Source of the DNA: Cellvibrio japonicus Ueda107
GTDB taxonomy: Bacteria > Pseudomonadota > Gammaproteobacteria > Pseudomonadales > Cellvibrionaceae
Assembly: GCF_000019225.1 (NCBI RefSeq)
Contig: NC_010995.1
Location: 682,001 to 746,000 of the forward strand
DNA length: 64,000 nt
Direction of reading: 5' to 3'
The stretch's first letter is position 1; each line of letters opens with the position of its first letter. Positions 9,793 to 18,449 of the stretch are shown here, in pieces. The position numbers and the translations under genes were made by a program. The notes under the pieces are model-generated. The model had not been told where the DNA came from. It saw only the letters and a list, made by a program, of their open reading frames with translations, and ran no database searches.

Positions 9793-9808
9793 TGGCACGG
9801 CGCTTGCT
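9792..9808 (+). promoter_or_regulatory. Sigma-54 promoter of the receptor/energiser operon
   Basis: ATGGCACGGCGCTTGCT matches YTGGCACGRNNNTTGCW at every specified position except the first. This is the best sigma-54 site in the window. The start would be near 9819, 45 bases before the receptor ATG. The adjacent motif B and the very AT-rich upstream DNA suit an enhancer-dependent promoter. Confidence 0.82.
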
Positions 9809-9863
9809 CAATCCGCTTGGTTGTTCTGGTACTACTAAATATTAGACCTTGGAGTGCTCACTC

Positions 9864-12281
9864 ATGATCATACTGAACCGTTTCACGCCGAAAAAGCTTG
9901 CGTTAATGATTAGTCTGGGGTGCGTTATATCTGTTCCTGCTGCCATGGCGCAGGACACCAAAGAAGACGTGGTTGAATTGGAAACCTATACCGCAGAAGG
10001 ACAGGTAGAAGACACCATGGGCTTGATGCCTACCGAACCGGTGAAATCGGTATTTGGCTTTGGCAAGACCATCCTTGAAACCCCGCGCGGTGTTACCTCG
10101 GTAAGCGCCGACATGATGGAAAGCTATGCCATCACCGATATCGATGACCTGGTGCTGATTTCCCCCGGTGCTTTTACCCAATCCTTCTTTGGTGTGGCCG
10201 GCTCGCTCGATGTGCGCGGTACGCCCGGTGAAGTTTATTTCCGCGGTGTTCGCCGTGTGAATAACCCCGGGAACTATCCCACTCCGATTGGAGCCACTGA
10301 CCGTATCGACATTGTGCGCGGCCCGGCCTCGCCCATTTATGGCCCGTCCAAAATCGGGGGCTACCTTAATTTCGAGCCCAAGTCTGCCCGTGCAGAAACC
10401 GGTCAGTTCCTGGAAAAACCGACAGGGAAAATATCGCTGACCCGCGGTAGCTGGGATAAGAATGTTGTCTCTGCCGAAGTAGGCGGCCCGGGTTCTATCG
10501 GTGAAAAGAGCCTCGGTTATTATCTCTATGCTGAAACCGAAAATTCTGGCAGTTACTACGAAAACTCCGGTACCGACCAGAATATTTTGCAAGCCTCGTT
10601 CAACCTGGATTTTAGCGATAAAACCCGTTTTGAATTCGGCGGAATGTACCACGAGTACGATGGCAACCAGGTAGCTGGCTGGAACCGCCTGACGCAGGAC
10701 CTGATCGACAATGGTACTTACATTACCGGCTCCCCGACATCTGTTGATACCGATGGAGACGGTTATAACTCACCGGACGAATACGATGCGTGGATTGCGT
10801 CTTTTGGTGGTGGAGGCTTTTTTGTCAGCCCTGGCGATGTTGTCAATGGTGATATGAAATCTGCCTGGGCGTTGCAGGATGTCGGTACCACCAAGCTCAA
10901 AGGCAGCCAGACCATGGTGGCACCGGAAGATCAGTTGGTGACGACGGTGACGACCCTGTATTTCGATGTGATCCACAATGTCAGTGACAGCTTTACCATT
11001 ACTAACAAGGCGTTTTACGAGAAGTTGGAGAACATTAACGAAAATGCTTATGGCTTTTCGCAATTTGTGGATACCTACGCCTTCGAAGACCAATTGATTT
11101 TTGCTTTTGAGGCAGAGCACGCTGATTGGTTGAAAGCCAGCTACCAAATATCACCCAGCATTCGCTACACCGACTTCAAACAAGGCGATGACTTCGATTA
11201 CGAATATTTTGATCGTCGCGATTTGTCCAAGCCTTCCACCGCCCTGGATAGAAAACTGTTGGCAACGGTGACCGACTCGGATTATGCCAACTATTTGGTC
11301 GGCGACTTTACCGATTATGGTTTGGCTTTTCTGGCGGATTACACCATCGCTGAAAAACTGGGTGTTCTCTTGGGGGCACGCTATGACTACCTGGACTTGA
11401 ATTCCACACAAGTTGGAGAAAAAAGGCGTGGTACGCCAGCGGATGTTGTTGCGTCGGAAACAGAGGATGGCACCTCCTGGACAGCGAGCATCTCCTACAA
11501 AACAGATTTTGGTTTAACGCCTTATATCACCAAATCTACCCAGGCAACCATCGTGATGGGGCAGGGATCTGAAATTTCCCCTGACCTGATCAATGGTGGA
11601 AATGCGATTGCAGATTCTGAGCTGGAGGAGGTTGGTGTAAAAGGCAGCTTCTTTGATGATCGTCTCTATGTTGCGGCAGCCTGGTTTGAGCAAACCCGTA
11701 CTAACTACAGTGCGCAGGATCAGGTCAGTAACAATACTACCGAATCGAAAGGTTACGAATTGGAAGCCCGCTTCCTGATAACCAGTAACTTCACGATGAC
11801 GGCCGCTATGACGCACCTGGAAATTACTAACCTGACAGCACTTGATGGTGGCTCGCAGTTTGGCTTTCTGGGGGCTGGGGACCTGACCGGTGTTACTGAT
11901 CCTTCACTGTTCTATGGATATGTTATGAAAGGCCTGAATGGTGTGGCCAGTGAAGATGACGCTAAAAAATCCGGTATCCCTGAAAACATGTACAGCCTGA
12001 CCGGTGCCTATGACTTTGGTAATGGTATCCGCTTTACCGCAAGTGCGGTTAAGGCTGATGCCACTTATTCCGGTTTTTCCAGGGCGATTAAGCTGCCTTC
12101 CTACACCCTGTTAAACGCCGGTATCAGTTACACCACCGACGAATGGACCTTTGGTTTGCAGGGTAAAAACCTGACGGACGAGCGCTACTTCCGCGCTAAC
12201 TTCCCCGACCTGTTTGGCAGCACCATCGTGTTGCCGGAGTTGCCGCGTCACTTTGTAGCGACGGCGTCGTTCAAGTTTTAA
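9864..12281 (+). CDS. TonB-dependent receptor, probably for nucleosides or purines
   Basis: Outer-membrane receptor of 805 residues. The ATG at 9864 (MIILNRF) is chosen because GGAG lies 10 bases upstream and the signal peptide (to AMAQD, ~residue 30) then starts correctly; an in-frame TTG at 9849 is less likely. The plug lies at roughly 60-180 (ETPRGVTSVSADMM, DRIDIVRGPASPIYGPSKIGG). The barrel ends in Phe (VATASFKF). It heads a long operon with a dedicated TtpC-ExbB-ExbD-TonB energiser, a secreted phosphorylase and a NUP lipoprotein, which is the only evidence for the substrate. It is not closely similar to the receptor at 4290. A 10-bp perfect hairpin separates it from the next gene. Confidence 0.9.
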   Translation: MIILNRFTPKKLALMISLGCVISVPAAMAQDTKEDVVELETYTAEGQVEDTMGLMPTEPVKSVFGFGKTILETPRGVTSVSADMMESYAITDIDDLVLISPGAFTQSFFGVAGSLDVRGTPGEVYFRGVRRVNNPGNYPTPIGATDRIDIVRGPASPIYGPSKIGGYLNFEPKSARAETGQFLEKPTGKISLTRGSWDKNVVSAEVGGPGSIGEKSLGYYLYAETENSGSYYENSGTDQNILQASFNLDFSDKTRFEFGGMYHEYDGNQVAGWNRLTQDLIDNGTYITGSPTSVDTDGDGYNSPDEYDAWIASFGGGGFFVSPGDVVNGDMKSAWALQDVGTTKLKGSQTMVAPEDQLVTTVTTLYFDVIHNVSDSFTITNKAFYEKLENINENAYGFSQFVDTYAFEDQLIFAFEAEHADWLKASYQISPSIRYTDFKQGDDFDYEYFDRRDLSKPSTALDRKLLATVTDSDYANYLVGDFTDYGLAFLADYTIAEKLGVLLGARYDYLDLNSTQVGEKRRGTPADVVASETEDGTSWTASISYKTDFGLTPYITKSTQATIVMGQGSEISPDLINGGNAIADSELEEVGVKGSFFDDRLYVAAAWFEQTRTNYSAQDQVSNNTTESKGYELEARFLITSNFTMTAAMTHLEITNLTALDGGSQFGFLGAGDLTGVTDPSLFYGYVMKGLNGVASEDDAKKSGIPENMYSLTGAYDFGNGIRFTASAVKADATYSGFSRAIKLPSYTLLNAGISYTTDEWTFGLQGKNLTDERYFRANFPDLFGSTIVLPELPRHFVATASFKF

Positions 12282-12311
12282 GTCGTTGGCTTTTATATTG
12301 ATGATGTGAAC

Positions 12312-12334
12312 GGAGGCTTGCGCGGCAAGCCTCC
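12312..12334 (+). repeat. Perfect 10-bp intercistronic hairpin
   Basis: Arms 12312-12321 (GGAGGCTTGC) and 12325-12334 (GCAAGCCTCC) enclose a 3-base loop. No T run follows, so this is not a standard terminator. Its place between the receptor and the energiser genes suits mRNA 3'-end protection or partial attenuation. Confidence 0.7.
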
Positions 12335-12353
12335 ACAACAATCGAGGTTGATT

Positions 12354-13109
12354 ATGTTTTTGCGTAAACCCCTGGGCGCTGCATTGGTCGCAGCTGGCCT
12401 CTTCGCGCTGCCAGCGCTGGCGGTAGAGGAAACCTTGCAGAAGCAGGAGAGCATTGACAAGAGCGCGGCGCTCAGTCAGGCGCGTATCGATGCGCTGGCA
12501 GATCAGACGGCTGACGATTTGCAGGCCTTTCGCACGGCATCACAGCGATTGGAAAGTTTGACTATTTTCAATCAGCAAATGGCGAAGCTAATCGCCTCGC
12601 AACAGACCGAAATCAATAGTATCCAGCGGCAAACGGCGGAGATAGACAATATTGAAACCGGTGCCTTGCCGTTGATGTTGAAAATGACTGATACCCTTGC
12701 CGATCTGGTGAAGGTGGATGTGCCTTTCCTGAAAGAGGAGCGCCAGGAGCGGATTGATAACCTGAAAGCGCTGATTGATCGTGCGGATGTTACCGCTGGT
12801 GAAAAATATCGCCGCATCATGGAGGCTTATTTAGTTGAAGTGGAATACGGGCGCACCATCGAAGCCTATCGTGGTGAATTGGTCATTGATAGCGAAGCGC
12901 GCACGGTAGATTTTTTACGTATTGGCCGCGTTGGCTTGTATTACCAGACACTGGATGGCAGTGAAACCGGACACTGGAACCCGCAGCAAAAAGCCTGGCA
13001 TATGCTGGGAAGTCATTATCGTGTTGCTGTGCGCGACGGTTTGCGTATTGCCCGCAAACAAACGCCGCCAGAATTGCTGACACTGCCTGTCAGTGCACCT
13101 GCCAAGTGA
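12354..13109 (+). CDS. DUF3450 periplasmic coiled-coil protein (TonB2-system partner)
   Basis: 251 residues. The ATG at 12354 has GAGG upstream and gives a clean signal peptide (MFLRKPLGAALVAAG, cleaved near ALAVEE). Residues ~30-130 are heptad-rich (SQRLESLTIFNQQMAKL), followed by a conserved C-terminal part with RRIMEAYLVEVEYGRTIEAY and a terminal RIGRVGLYYQTLDG motif typical of DUF3450. The family is consistently found directly before ttpC in Vibrio-type TonB2 clusters, as here. Its exact role is not known; a periplasmic partner of TtpC is the usual proposal. Confidence 0.85.
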   Translation: MFLRKPLGAALVAAGLFALPALAVEETLQKQESIDKSAALSQARIDALADQTADDLQAFRTASQRLESLTIFNQQMAKLIASQQTEINSIQRQTAEIDNIETGALPLMLKMTDTLADLVKVDVPFLKEERQERIDNLKALIDRADVTAGEKYRRIMEAYLVEVEYGRTIEAYRGELVIDSEARTVDFLRIGRVGLYYQTLDGSETGHWNPQQKAWHMLGSHYRVAVRDGLRIARKQTPPELLTLPVSAPAK

Positions 13110-13121
13110 GGATACGCTGTT

Positions 13122-14498
13122 ATGAAATCGATGTTTAACCTTATTCCGCGCGCTATCGCAGGTTGCCTGGTGATGGGAATTGCCCTGGGTGGCCATGCGC
13201 AATCGGCAGATTCGCTCAACAGCCTTTATCAGCAGATATCCAAAGAGGTCAGCGCAGAGGCTGCACACAATACCGAGCGCGAACAGCGTTTTCGCGCCGC
13301 GGCCAGCGAACAGAAAGCCATGTTGGCTGATGTAAAAGCCAAGCTTGCCGTAGAAGAAAAAAAGCGCGATGACATGAAACAGGTGTTTGATGCGAATGAA
13401 ACCGCATTGGCGGAGTTGAGTACCCAGTTAAGCAAGCGCACCGGTAACCTGGGCGAATTGTTCGGTGTGTTTCGCCAGATGGCGGGTGATACCCAGCAGT
13501 TGCTGTTTGATTCCTTGATTACCGTGGAGTACCCCGAGCGCAAGGCGCTGATCGAATCCCTCGCCAGTACCAAAGAGGTACCGACGATTCCACAGATGCA
13601 GCAATTGTGGACGTTGATGCTGCAGGAGATTTCCCAGTCGGCGGTGGTGAGCCGTTTTGACACCAGCATTGTTAAACCCAGTGGTGAAGCCTACACCGCC
13701 CCCGTCACACGGGTAGGGACATTTAACATTGTGAGTGGCGATAAATACCTGAACTACGTATCCGACAGCCAGCAGTTGGTTGAGTTGGCCCGTCAACCAT
13801 CCGGCTCCGTTCGCTCGACCGCGGCAGGCATGAGTAAGGCCAGTGGTGGCAGTGTTGATTTTGCACTCGATCCCTCGCGCGGAGCCCTGTTGGGTTTGCT
13901 GGTGCAATCGCCCAGTTTTATGGAGCGTGTGCATCAGGGTCAGGAAGTTGGTTACGCCATTATCCTGCTGGGATTTATCGGCATGCTGATTGTGGCTGAA
14001 CGCATGATCAAACTTTCACGCATCTCGGCATTAATGAAAAAGCAATTGAAAAATATGGGGCGGGCGTCCGACGACAACCCGCTGGGACGCATGATGCTGG
14101 CTTACTACGAAAACAAACACCTGAAAGATTTGGATGTGTTGGGCAAAAAACTCGACGAGGTCATCTTTAAGGACCTGGCGGAATTGCGCAAGGGTTTATC
14201 AACCATCAAGGTGATGGCTGCCATTGCGCCGCTGATGGGCCTGCTGGGTACAGTGACCGGTATGATCGGTACCTTCCAGGCCATTACCCTGTTCGGCACC
14301 GGCGATCCCAAGCTCATGGCCGGCGGTATTTCCCAGGCGCTGGTAACCACAGTGCAAGGCCTGGTTGTGGCGATTCCGCTGTTGTTGTCGAGCAATATGC
14401 TGGGCAGTCGCGCACAACAGCTGGGCAAGGTAATTGGTGAGCAGGCCTCGGGAATGATCGCCGAAAAAGCGGTTGATATTGCCCAGTCCAAGGCCTGA
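13122..14498 (+). CDS. ttpC: TtpC-like MotA/TolQ/ExbB proton-channel protein with periplasmic domain
   Basis: 458 residues. A signal-like N-terminus (to GGHAQS) is followed by a charged periplasmic coiled coil (~30-110) and a C-terminal MotA/TolQ/ExbB domain. Membrane segments lie near 276-296 (GYAIILLGFIGMLIVAE), 362-385 (MAAIAPLMGLLGTVTGM) and 405-428 (TTVQGLVVAIPLLLSSNM). Such long ExbB relatives are TtpC, which in Vibrio TonB2 systems is needed in addition to ExbB2/ExbD2. It sits 12 bases after DUF3450 and 17 before exbB. It most likely links the inner-membrane motor to the receptor encoded at the head of the operon. Confidence 0.88.
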   Translation: MKSMFNLIPRAIAGCLVMGIALGGHAQSADSLNSLYQQISKEVSAEAAHNTEREQRFRAAASEQKAMLADVKAKLAVEEKKRDDMKQVFDANETALAELSTQLSKRTGNLGELFGVFRQMAGDTQQLLFDSLITVEYPERKALIESLASTKEVPTIPQMQQLWTLMLQEISQSAVVSRFDTSIVKPSGEAYTAPVTRVGTFNIVSGDKYLNYVSDSQQLVELARQPSGSVRSTAAGMSKASGGSVDFALDPSRGALLGLLVQSPSFMERVHQGQEVGYAIILLGFIGMLIVAERMIKLSRISALMKKQLKNMGRASDDNPLGRMMLAYYENKHLKDLDVLGKKLDEVIFKDLAELRKGLSTIKVMAAIAPLMGLLGTVTGMIGTFQAITLFGTGDPKLMAGGISQALVTTVQGLVVAIPLLLSSNMLGSRAQQLGKVIGEQASGMIAEKAVDIAQSKA

Positions 14499-14515
14499 AA
14501 CAAGAGGTAATTGCC

Positions 14516-15028
14516 ATGAACCTGGCTTCATCCCTCAGTGATTTTCTGAATACCGGCGGCAATGTACTCTGGAGTATTTTGCTGGTGACCTTCTGGTTGT
14601 TCTTTCTGATCATTGAACGTTATTGGTTTTTCCTGCGTGAATATCCGGCACTGCGCCAACAGCGTCGCGATGCCTGGAATGCGCGTGTCGACAAATCGTC
14701 CTGGGTTGCAGAGCAGCAGCGCAAGCAGCTGCTCTCGGAACTGGATTGCATGATGTCGCAACGCATGACATTAATTCCGGCATTGATCGCCCTGCTGCCC
14801 ATGCTCGGGCTACTGGGAACGGTGACCGGCATGATCCAGGTCTTTGAAGTGATGGCTTACCTGGGGTCGGGCAACCCGCGCGCCATGGCCAATGGTGTGA
14901 GTGCGGCAACGATTCCCACCATGGCCGGGATGGTGATTTCACTGCTGGGCATTCCCTTTGCGACCGAATTAAAACGCCGTTACTTGCGTGAGCTGCGCGA
15001 AAACGCAGAGGCTATGCCGACGCATTAA
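14516..15028 (+). CDS. exbB: ExbB2-type biopolymer transport protein
   Basis: 170 residues with a first membrane segment near 18-40 (SILLVTFWLFFLIIERY), a cytoplasmic loop, and the conserved pair of C-terminal segments with LGLLGTVTGMIQVFEVM and MAGMVISLLGIPFATEL. This is the short ExbB of TonB2-type systems. With ExbD it forms the proton-driven stator that energises TonB. It has GAGG upstream and lies between ttpC and exbD in the same operon. Confidence 0.92.
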   Translation: MNLASSLSDFLNTGGNVLWSILLVTFWLFFLIIERYWFFLREYPALRQQRRDAWNARVDKSSWVAEQQRKQLLSELDCMMSQRMTLIPALIALLPMLGLLGTVTGMIQVFEVMAYLGSGNPRAMANGVSAATIPTMAGMVISLLGIPFATELKRRYLRELRENAEAMPTH

Positions 15029-15111
15029 ATATGCTGGTTACCGATAGTTGCTATCGATAGCCTTGCGATAGCGGATTGATTTTCCAGGCACTGGGTGCAA
15101 GAGAGTTTGTT

Positions 15112-15519
15112 ATGAGCGATAACCGTTTTTTACTCAACGATGAAGAAGAAAGTCAAATTGACCTGACGCCCATGCTCGATGTGGTATTCATCATGTTGAT
15201 CTTTTTTATCGTGACCTCGACCTTTGTTAAGGAGTCCGGGGTGGATGTCACCCGCCCACAGGCAGAGACTTCGGTCGTCACTGAATCTAATGCAATTCAA
15301 ATTGGCATCACCGCCGCTAACCAGATTTTTATGGACAAGCGCCAGATTGATAAGCGTGCGATTCGCGCCAACGTGGAGAAATCGCTGGCGGAAAATCCGG
15401 GCGCCTCTGTAATTATTGTGGCGGACCGCGATTCCAACACCCACACCCTGATTGAAGTCATGGACCAGGCGCGCCTCGCGGGAGCCACCTCGGTTTCTGT
15501 CGCTTCGGAGAACGACTAA
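15112..15519 (+). CDS. exbD: ExbD biopolymer transport protein
   Basis: 135 residues. The start at 15112 follows GAGAG by 6 bases; an earlier in-frame TTG is unlikely. A single membrane anchor (~21-41) carries the essential Asp (D23 in LTPMLDVVFIMLIFF), and the periplasmic domain ends with DRDSNTHTLIEVMDQARLAG. Its stop codon overlaps the tonB start by one base (TAATG), so the two are translationally coupled. The 83-base gap before it contains a perfect 12-bp palindrome (15050-15061, GCTATCGATAGC) of unknown meaning. Confidence 0.93.
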   Translation: MSDNRFLLNDEEESQIDLTPMLDVVFIMLIFFIVTSTFVKESGVDVTRPQAETSVVTESNAIQIGITAANQIFMDKRQIDKRAIRANVEKSLAENPGASVIIVADRDSNTHTLIEVMDQARLAGATSVSVASEND

Positions 15520-16151
15520 TGCTTGCCAAATACAGCGTCAGCCTGGCAGGTGCGATGGTATTGGCAGTGCTGGTGTTTTTATCCATGCGCCTGCTGATTG
15601 CGACCGATGGTATTTTCCAGGAGCCAGACAAGAGCCATACCTACCTGAATTTTGTGCGTGTCGATAATCGCAATGACGATGTGAATACCAAGGATCGTCG
15701 CTTGCCCGAGCCGCCACCGCCACCGGAGACACCACCGGATGTGCCGGATTTGAGCAACCAGATGATGGCCAACACAACCGACCTGAGTATGCAGATGCCG
15801 AAAATCGGTACCCAGGTTAACAAGGGCAGCGGGCCGTTCCTGGGCACCTTGTCCGCGGGTGATGGCCTGTCCGGTTTTGATACCGATGTGATTCCGGTCG
15901 TGCGTGTTCCGCCCGCCTATCCACAGCGCGCAAAGCAGGCGAAGTTGGAAGGGCGCGTCACCATGGCGGTGACAATCCGCCCGGACGGTACTGTGGCCGA
16001 TGTGCAGGTACTGGAGTCAGATCCACCGCGCCTGTTTGACCAGGCGGCGATCCAGGCGATGCAGCGCTGGAAATTCCGCCCGAAAATTGTGAATGGTAAA
16101 CCGGAGTCCCAGCGTGCGCGCCAGACGATGGAATTCAAACTGAATCAGTAA
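15519..16151 (+). CDS. tonB: TonB energy transducer
   Basis: 210 residues. Membrane anchor ~7-27 (VSLAGAMVLAVLVFLSMRLL), short Pro-rich linker ~64-78 (PEPPPPPETPP) and a C-terminal TonB domain from ~128 (VPPAYPQRAKQAKLEGRV, then MQRWKFRPK). The short linker is typical of TonB2-type proteins, which rely on TtpC. It overlaps exbD by one base. It is likely dedicated to the receptor at 9864, although it could also serve other receptors. Confidence 0.93.
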   Translation: MLAKYSVSLAGAMVLAVLVFLSMRLLIATDGIFQEPDKSHTYLNFVRVDNRNDDVNTKDRRLPEPPPPPETPPDVPDLSNQMMANTTDLSMQMPKIGTQVNKGSGPFLGTLSAGDGLSGFDTDVIPVVRVPPAYPQRAKQAKLEGRVTMAVTIRPDGTVADVQVLESDPPRLFDQAAIQAMQRWKFRPKIVNGKPESQRARQTMEFKLNQ

Positions 16152-16210
16152 TAGCAGATTCATGGTATTCACTGAATTAACAAGTAGTGCTATTTGAAAC
16201 AGGTATTGCT

Positions 16211-17488
16211 ATGCGAGTTCGCTCACAGGTTTTTGCTGCCAACACTATCCGTTACATGCGCCGGTTTGTGCGCGTTGGCTTACTGGTCGCTGCCGTCACT
16301 GGCGCCCCTTCGGCACTGGCGGCAGGCAATTCGGTCAGTGCATCCACGTTTAAAGAGCTGACCAGTATCCAGGAAAAAATTTCTGCTAACCAGACGGCAG
16401 CCGCACTGCAGGATTTAAAAGCCTTGCATGCCAAAGTCGAAAAGGATTCCCTCGATGAAGCACTGGTATTGCAAATGCTCGGTTATACCGAAATGGGTAA
16501 TAACAATTATGCCAATGCAATTGATTACCTCAAACGCAGCCTGGCGCTCAATAAGCTGCCGGAGAATGTGAAATACAACGTGGGTTATATGGTTGCCCAG
16601 CTTTATGCCGCGCAGGAGAAATACCAGGAGGCCCTGATATTTGCCGAAGCGTGGTTTAAAACCCTGGCATCACCGACGCCGGATCAGGCTATTTTCATGG
16701 CTAACATTTTTGCCCAGACCGGTGACTACGCCAAGGCGATCCCCTACGTAAAACAGGCAATTAACTCGGGTAAGGAACCGCGCGAAAGCTGGTTCCAGTT
16801 GTATATCGCCTGCAGTTTTGAGTTAAAGGATTACGCCCAGGCGGCAGAGGCATTGCAAGCCGCTATTAAACAATGGCCTAAAAAGTCCGAGTACTGGGAG
16901 CAATTGGCCAGCGTATATGTGTTGCAGGGAAAAGATATGAAAGGGCTCGCCAGTTTGCAGCTGGCCTGGAAGATGGGCGTGTTGGAAAAAGAAAGCTCTA
17001 TTCGCTCCCTGGTGCAATTATCCGTCACCAAGGGCGTACCGGAAATGGGGGCGCGCCTGCTGGAGTCTGCACTGGGTCAACAGGTGGTGCCGCGCAATGA
17101 AGCCTGGGTGGATTTGCTCGCCAATGCCTGGCTGGCTGCGCGGGAAACAACACCGGCTGTGACGGTATTTGAAGAGTTGGCCGGTATTACCGGCAGTGGT
17201 GATCCCTATGTGCGCATCGCCAATATTTATGTGGAGCAGGCGAAGTGGAAACCGGCAGAGCAGGCCTTGCGTAAAGCGCTGAATGCCAAACTGAAGGAAC
17301 CGGGCAAGGCCTGGTTGATACTCGGGATTGTCATGACGGAGCAAACCCAATTCGACCAGGGCCTGGAGGCGTTTCGCAAGGCGCGCGCCTATGCCTATAG
17401 CGAAAAGCAAGCCGGTTCCTGGTTGAAGTACGCTGAAGATTTGCGCCGCCAGCATAACTGGGTAACGCGCAACCAGTCCGAGTCCTGA
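16211..17488 (+). CDS. TPR-repeat protein of the TonB2 cluster
   Basis: 425 residues from the ATG at 16211 (AGG 8 bases upstream). The signal peptide ends near ALAAGN (~39). At least four tetratricopeptide-like helical hairpins follow (DEALVLQMLGYTEMGNNNYA, LYAAQEKYQEALIFAE, DYAKAIPYVKQAI, DQGLEAFRKARAYA). A TPR gene after tonB is a constant feature of TtpC-type clusters. It is periplasmic and its role is not established, with a scaffold for the energiser or receptor being plausible. Confidence 0.82.
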   Translation: MRVRSQVFAANTIRYMRRFVRVGLLVAAVTGAPSALAAGNSVSASTFKELTSIQEKISANQTAAALQDLKALHAKVEKDSLDEALVLQMLGYTEMGNNNYANAIDYLKRSLALNKLPENVKYNVGYMVAQLYAAQEKYQEALIFAEAWFKTLASPTPDQAIFMANIFAQTGDYAKAIPYVKQAINSGKEPRESWFQLYIACSFELKDYAQAAEALQAAIKQWPKKSEYWEQLASVYVLQGKDMKGLASLQLAWKMGVLEKESSIRSLVQLSVTKGVPEMGARLLESALGQQVVPRNEAWVDLLANAWLAARETTPAVTVFEELAGITGSGDPYVRIANIYVEQAKWKPAEQALRKALNAKLKEPGKAWLILGIVMTEQTQFDQGLEAFRKARAYAYSEKQAGSWLKYAEDLRRQHNWVTRNQSES

Positions 17489-17522
17489 TGCGGTGAGGCC
17501 GCTGAATAGAAGAGAGTTGTTT

Positions 17523-18449
17523 ATGTCGTTGTATCGTTTTAAACCGGTGTTGGTGTTATGGCTGTGTTGTTTTGTGTTCATCCCGCTTGCCGCCAGTGCA
17601 GCAGTGCCTGCTGATATTCCCAGGGCGCGTATTGCTGTGATTGGCGGGACTTTTTTGAACGATATTTTTTTCTATCGCGATGTGGTGAAGAAAGAATTTA
17701 CGCTGGAAACCACATTGGGTACTTCGCCCAAGATCTATTACGCCGAGTGGGACGGTATCCCTTTTTACTATGTGCACAACCACGGCGATGGCCAATGGCA
17801 GCAAACCTGGGTGGCGCTTTATGACCTGGGTGTGGAGGAGGCAATTGGTGGCGCGACGGCAGGTGCGATTAATCCCAGCATGAAAGTCTATGACTACATT
17901 ATTCCGCACGACCTGATTGATATGAATATTGATCGGCCGCTGGGTTTTCCGAAGCAAGTGTATCGCGATCCCAATGCGATTCCCCTGCCGCGCCTGACAC
18001 CGGCGATGGACACGGACCTGCGTCAGATCCTGCTTGAACAGACCCGCAAAGCGATCAAGGCGGACAAGCGTTACAAGTCGTTCAAGGTGCACGATAAGGG
18101 TGTCATCGTGCAGGCGCGCGGCGGGCGCTTTGAAACCGTAGCGGAAATTAAGATGTTCGGCCAATGGGGTGGCGACCTGGTGACCATGAGTGTGGGCACC
18201 GAAATAGTCTACGCGCGCCAGCTGGGCATTAACTACGCCACTGTCGTGGTGATTTCCAATCCGGCGGAGGGAGTGGGTGAGTGGGACTTCTCGCTCATGA
18301 AAGAACTCTATCCGGTGATTAATCCACTGAGCCTGGACATTGTCTTGAATTCGTTAAAACCCATTGCGGCCTTGCACGGCAAACCCCGTGTGGCCGATGG
18401 CCTGATCAACCACCCTGAAATGACCTCACAAGCGCAAAAGGATCACTGA
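17523..18449 (+). CDS. Secreted MTA/purine nucleoside phosphorylase-family protein
   Basis: 308 residues from the ATG at 17523 (AGAGAG upstream). A signal peptide (residues 1-~28, LWLCCFVFIPLAASA) is followed by a PNP/UDP phosphorylase fold: RIAVIGGTF, GGATAGAINPSM and GGRFETVAEIKMFGQWGGD, which matches the GPRFET/AEI substrate-binding block of methylthioadenosine phosphorylases. The phosphorylase reaction (nucleoside + phosphate to base + ribose-1-phosphate) would therefore take place in the periplasm, which is unusual. The stop overlaps the next start (TGATG). It might instead bind nucleosides without cleaving them. Confidence 0.83.
   Translation: MSLYRFKPVLVLWLCCFVFIPLAASAAVPADIPRARIAVIGGTFLNDIFFYRDVVKKEFTLETTLGTSPKIYYAEWDGIPFYYVHNHGDGQWQQTWVALYDLGVEEAIGGATAGAINPSMKVYDYIIPHDLIDMNIDRPLGFPKQVYRDPNAIPLPRLTPAMDTDLRQILLEQTRKAIKADKRYKSFKVHDKGVIVQARGGRFETVAEIKMFGQWGGDLVTMSVGTEIVYARQLGINYATVVVISNPAEGVGEWDFSLMKELYPVINPLSLDIVLNSLKPIAALHGKPRVADGLINHPEMTSQAQKDH

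Noticed and set aside
15050..15061. 12-bp palindrome before exbD as an operator
   Set aside because: It lies inside a continuous operon with no promoter-like sequence, and there is no second copy at other promoters.
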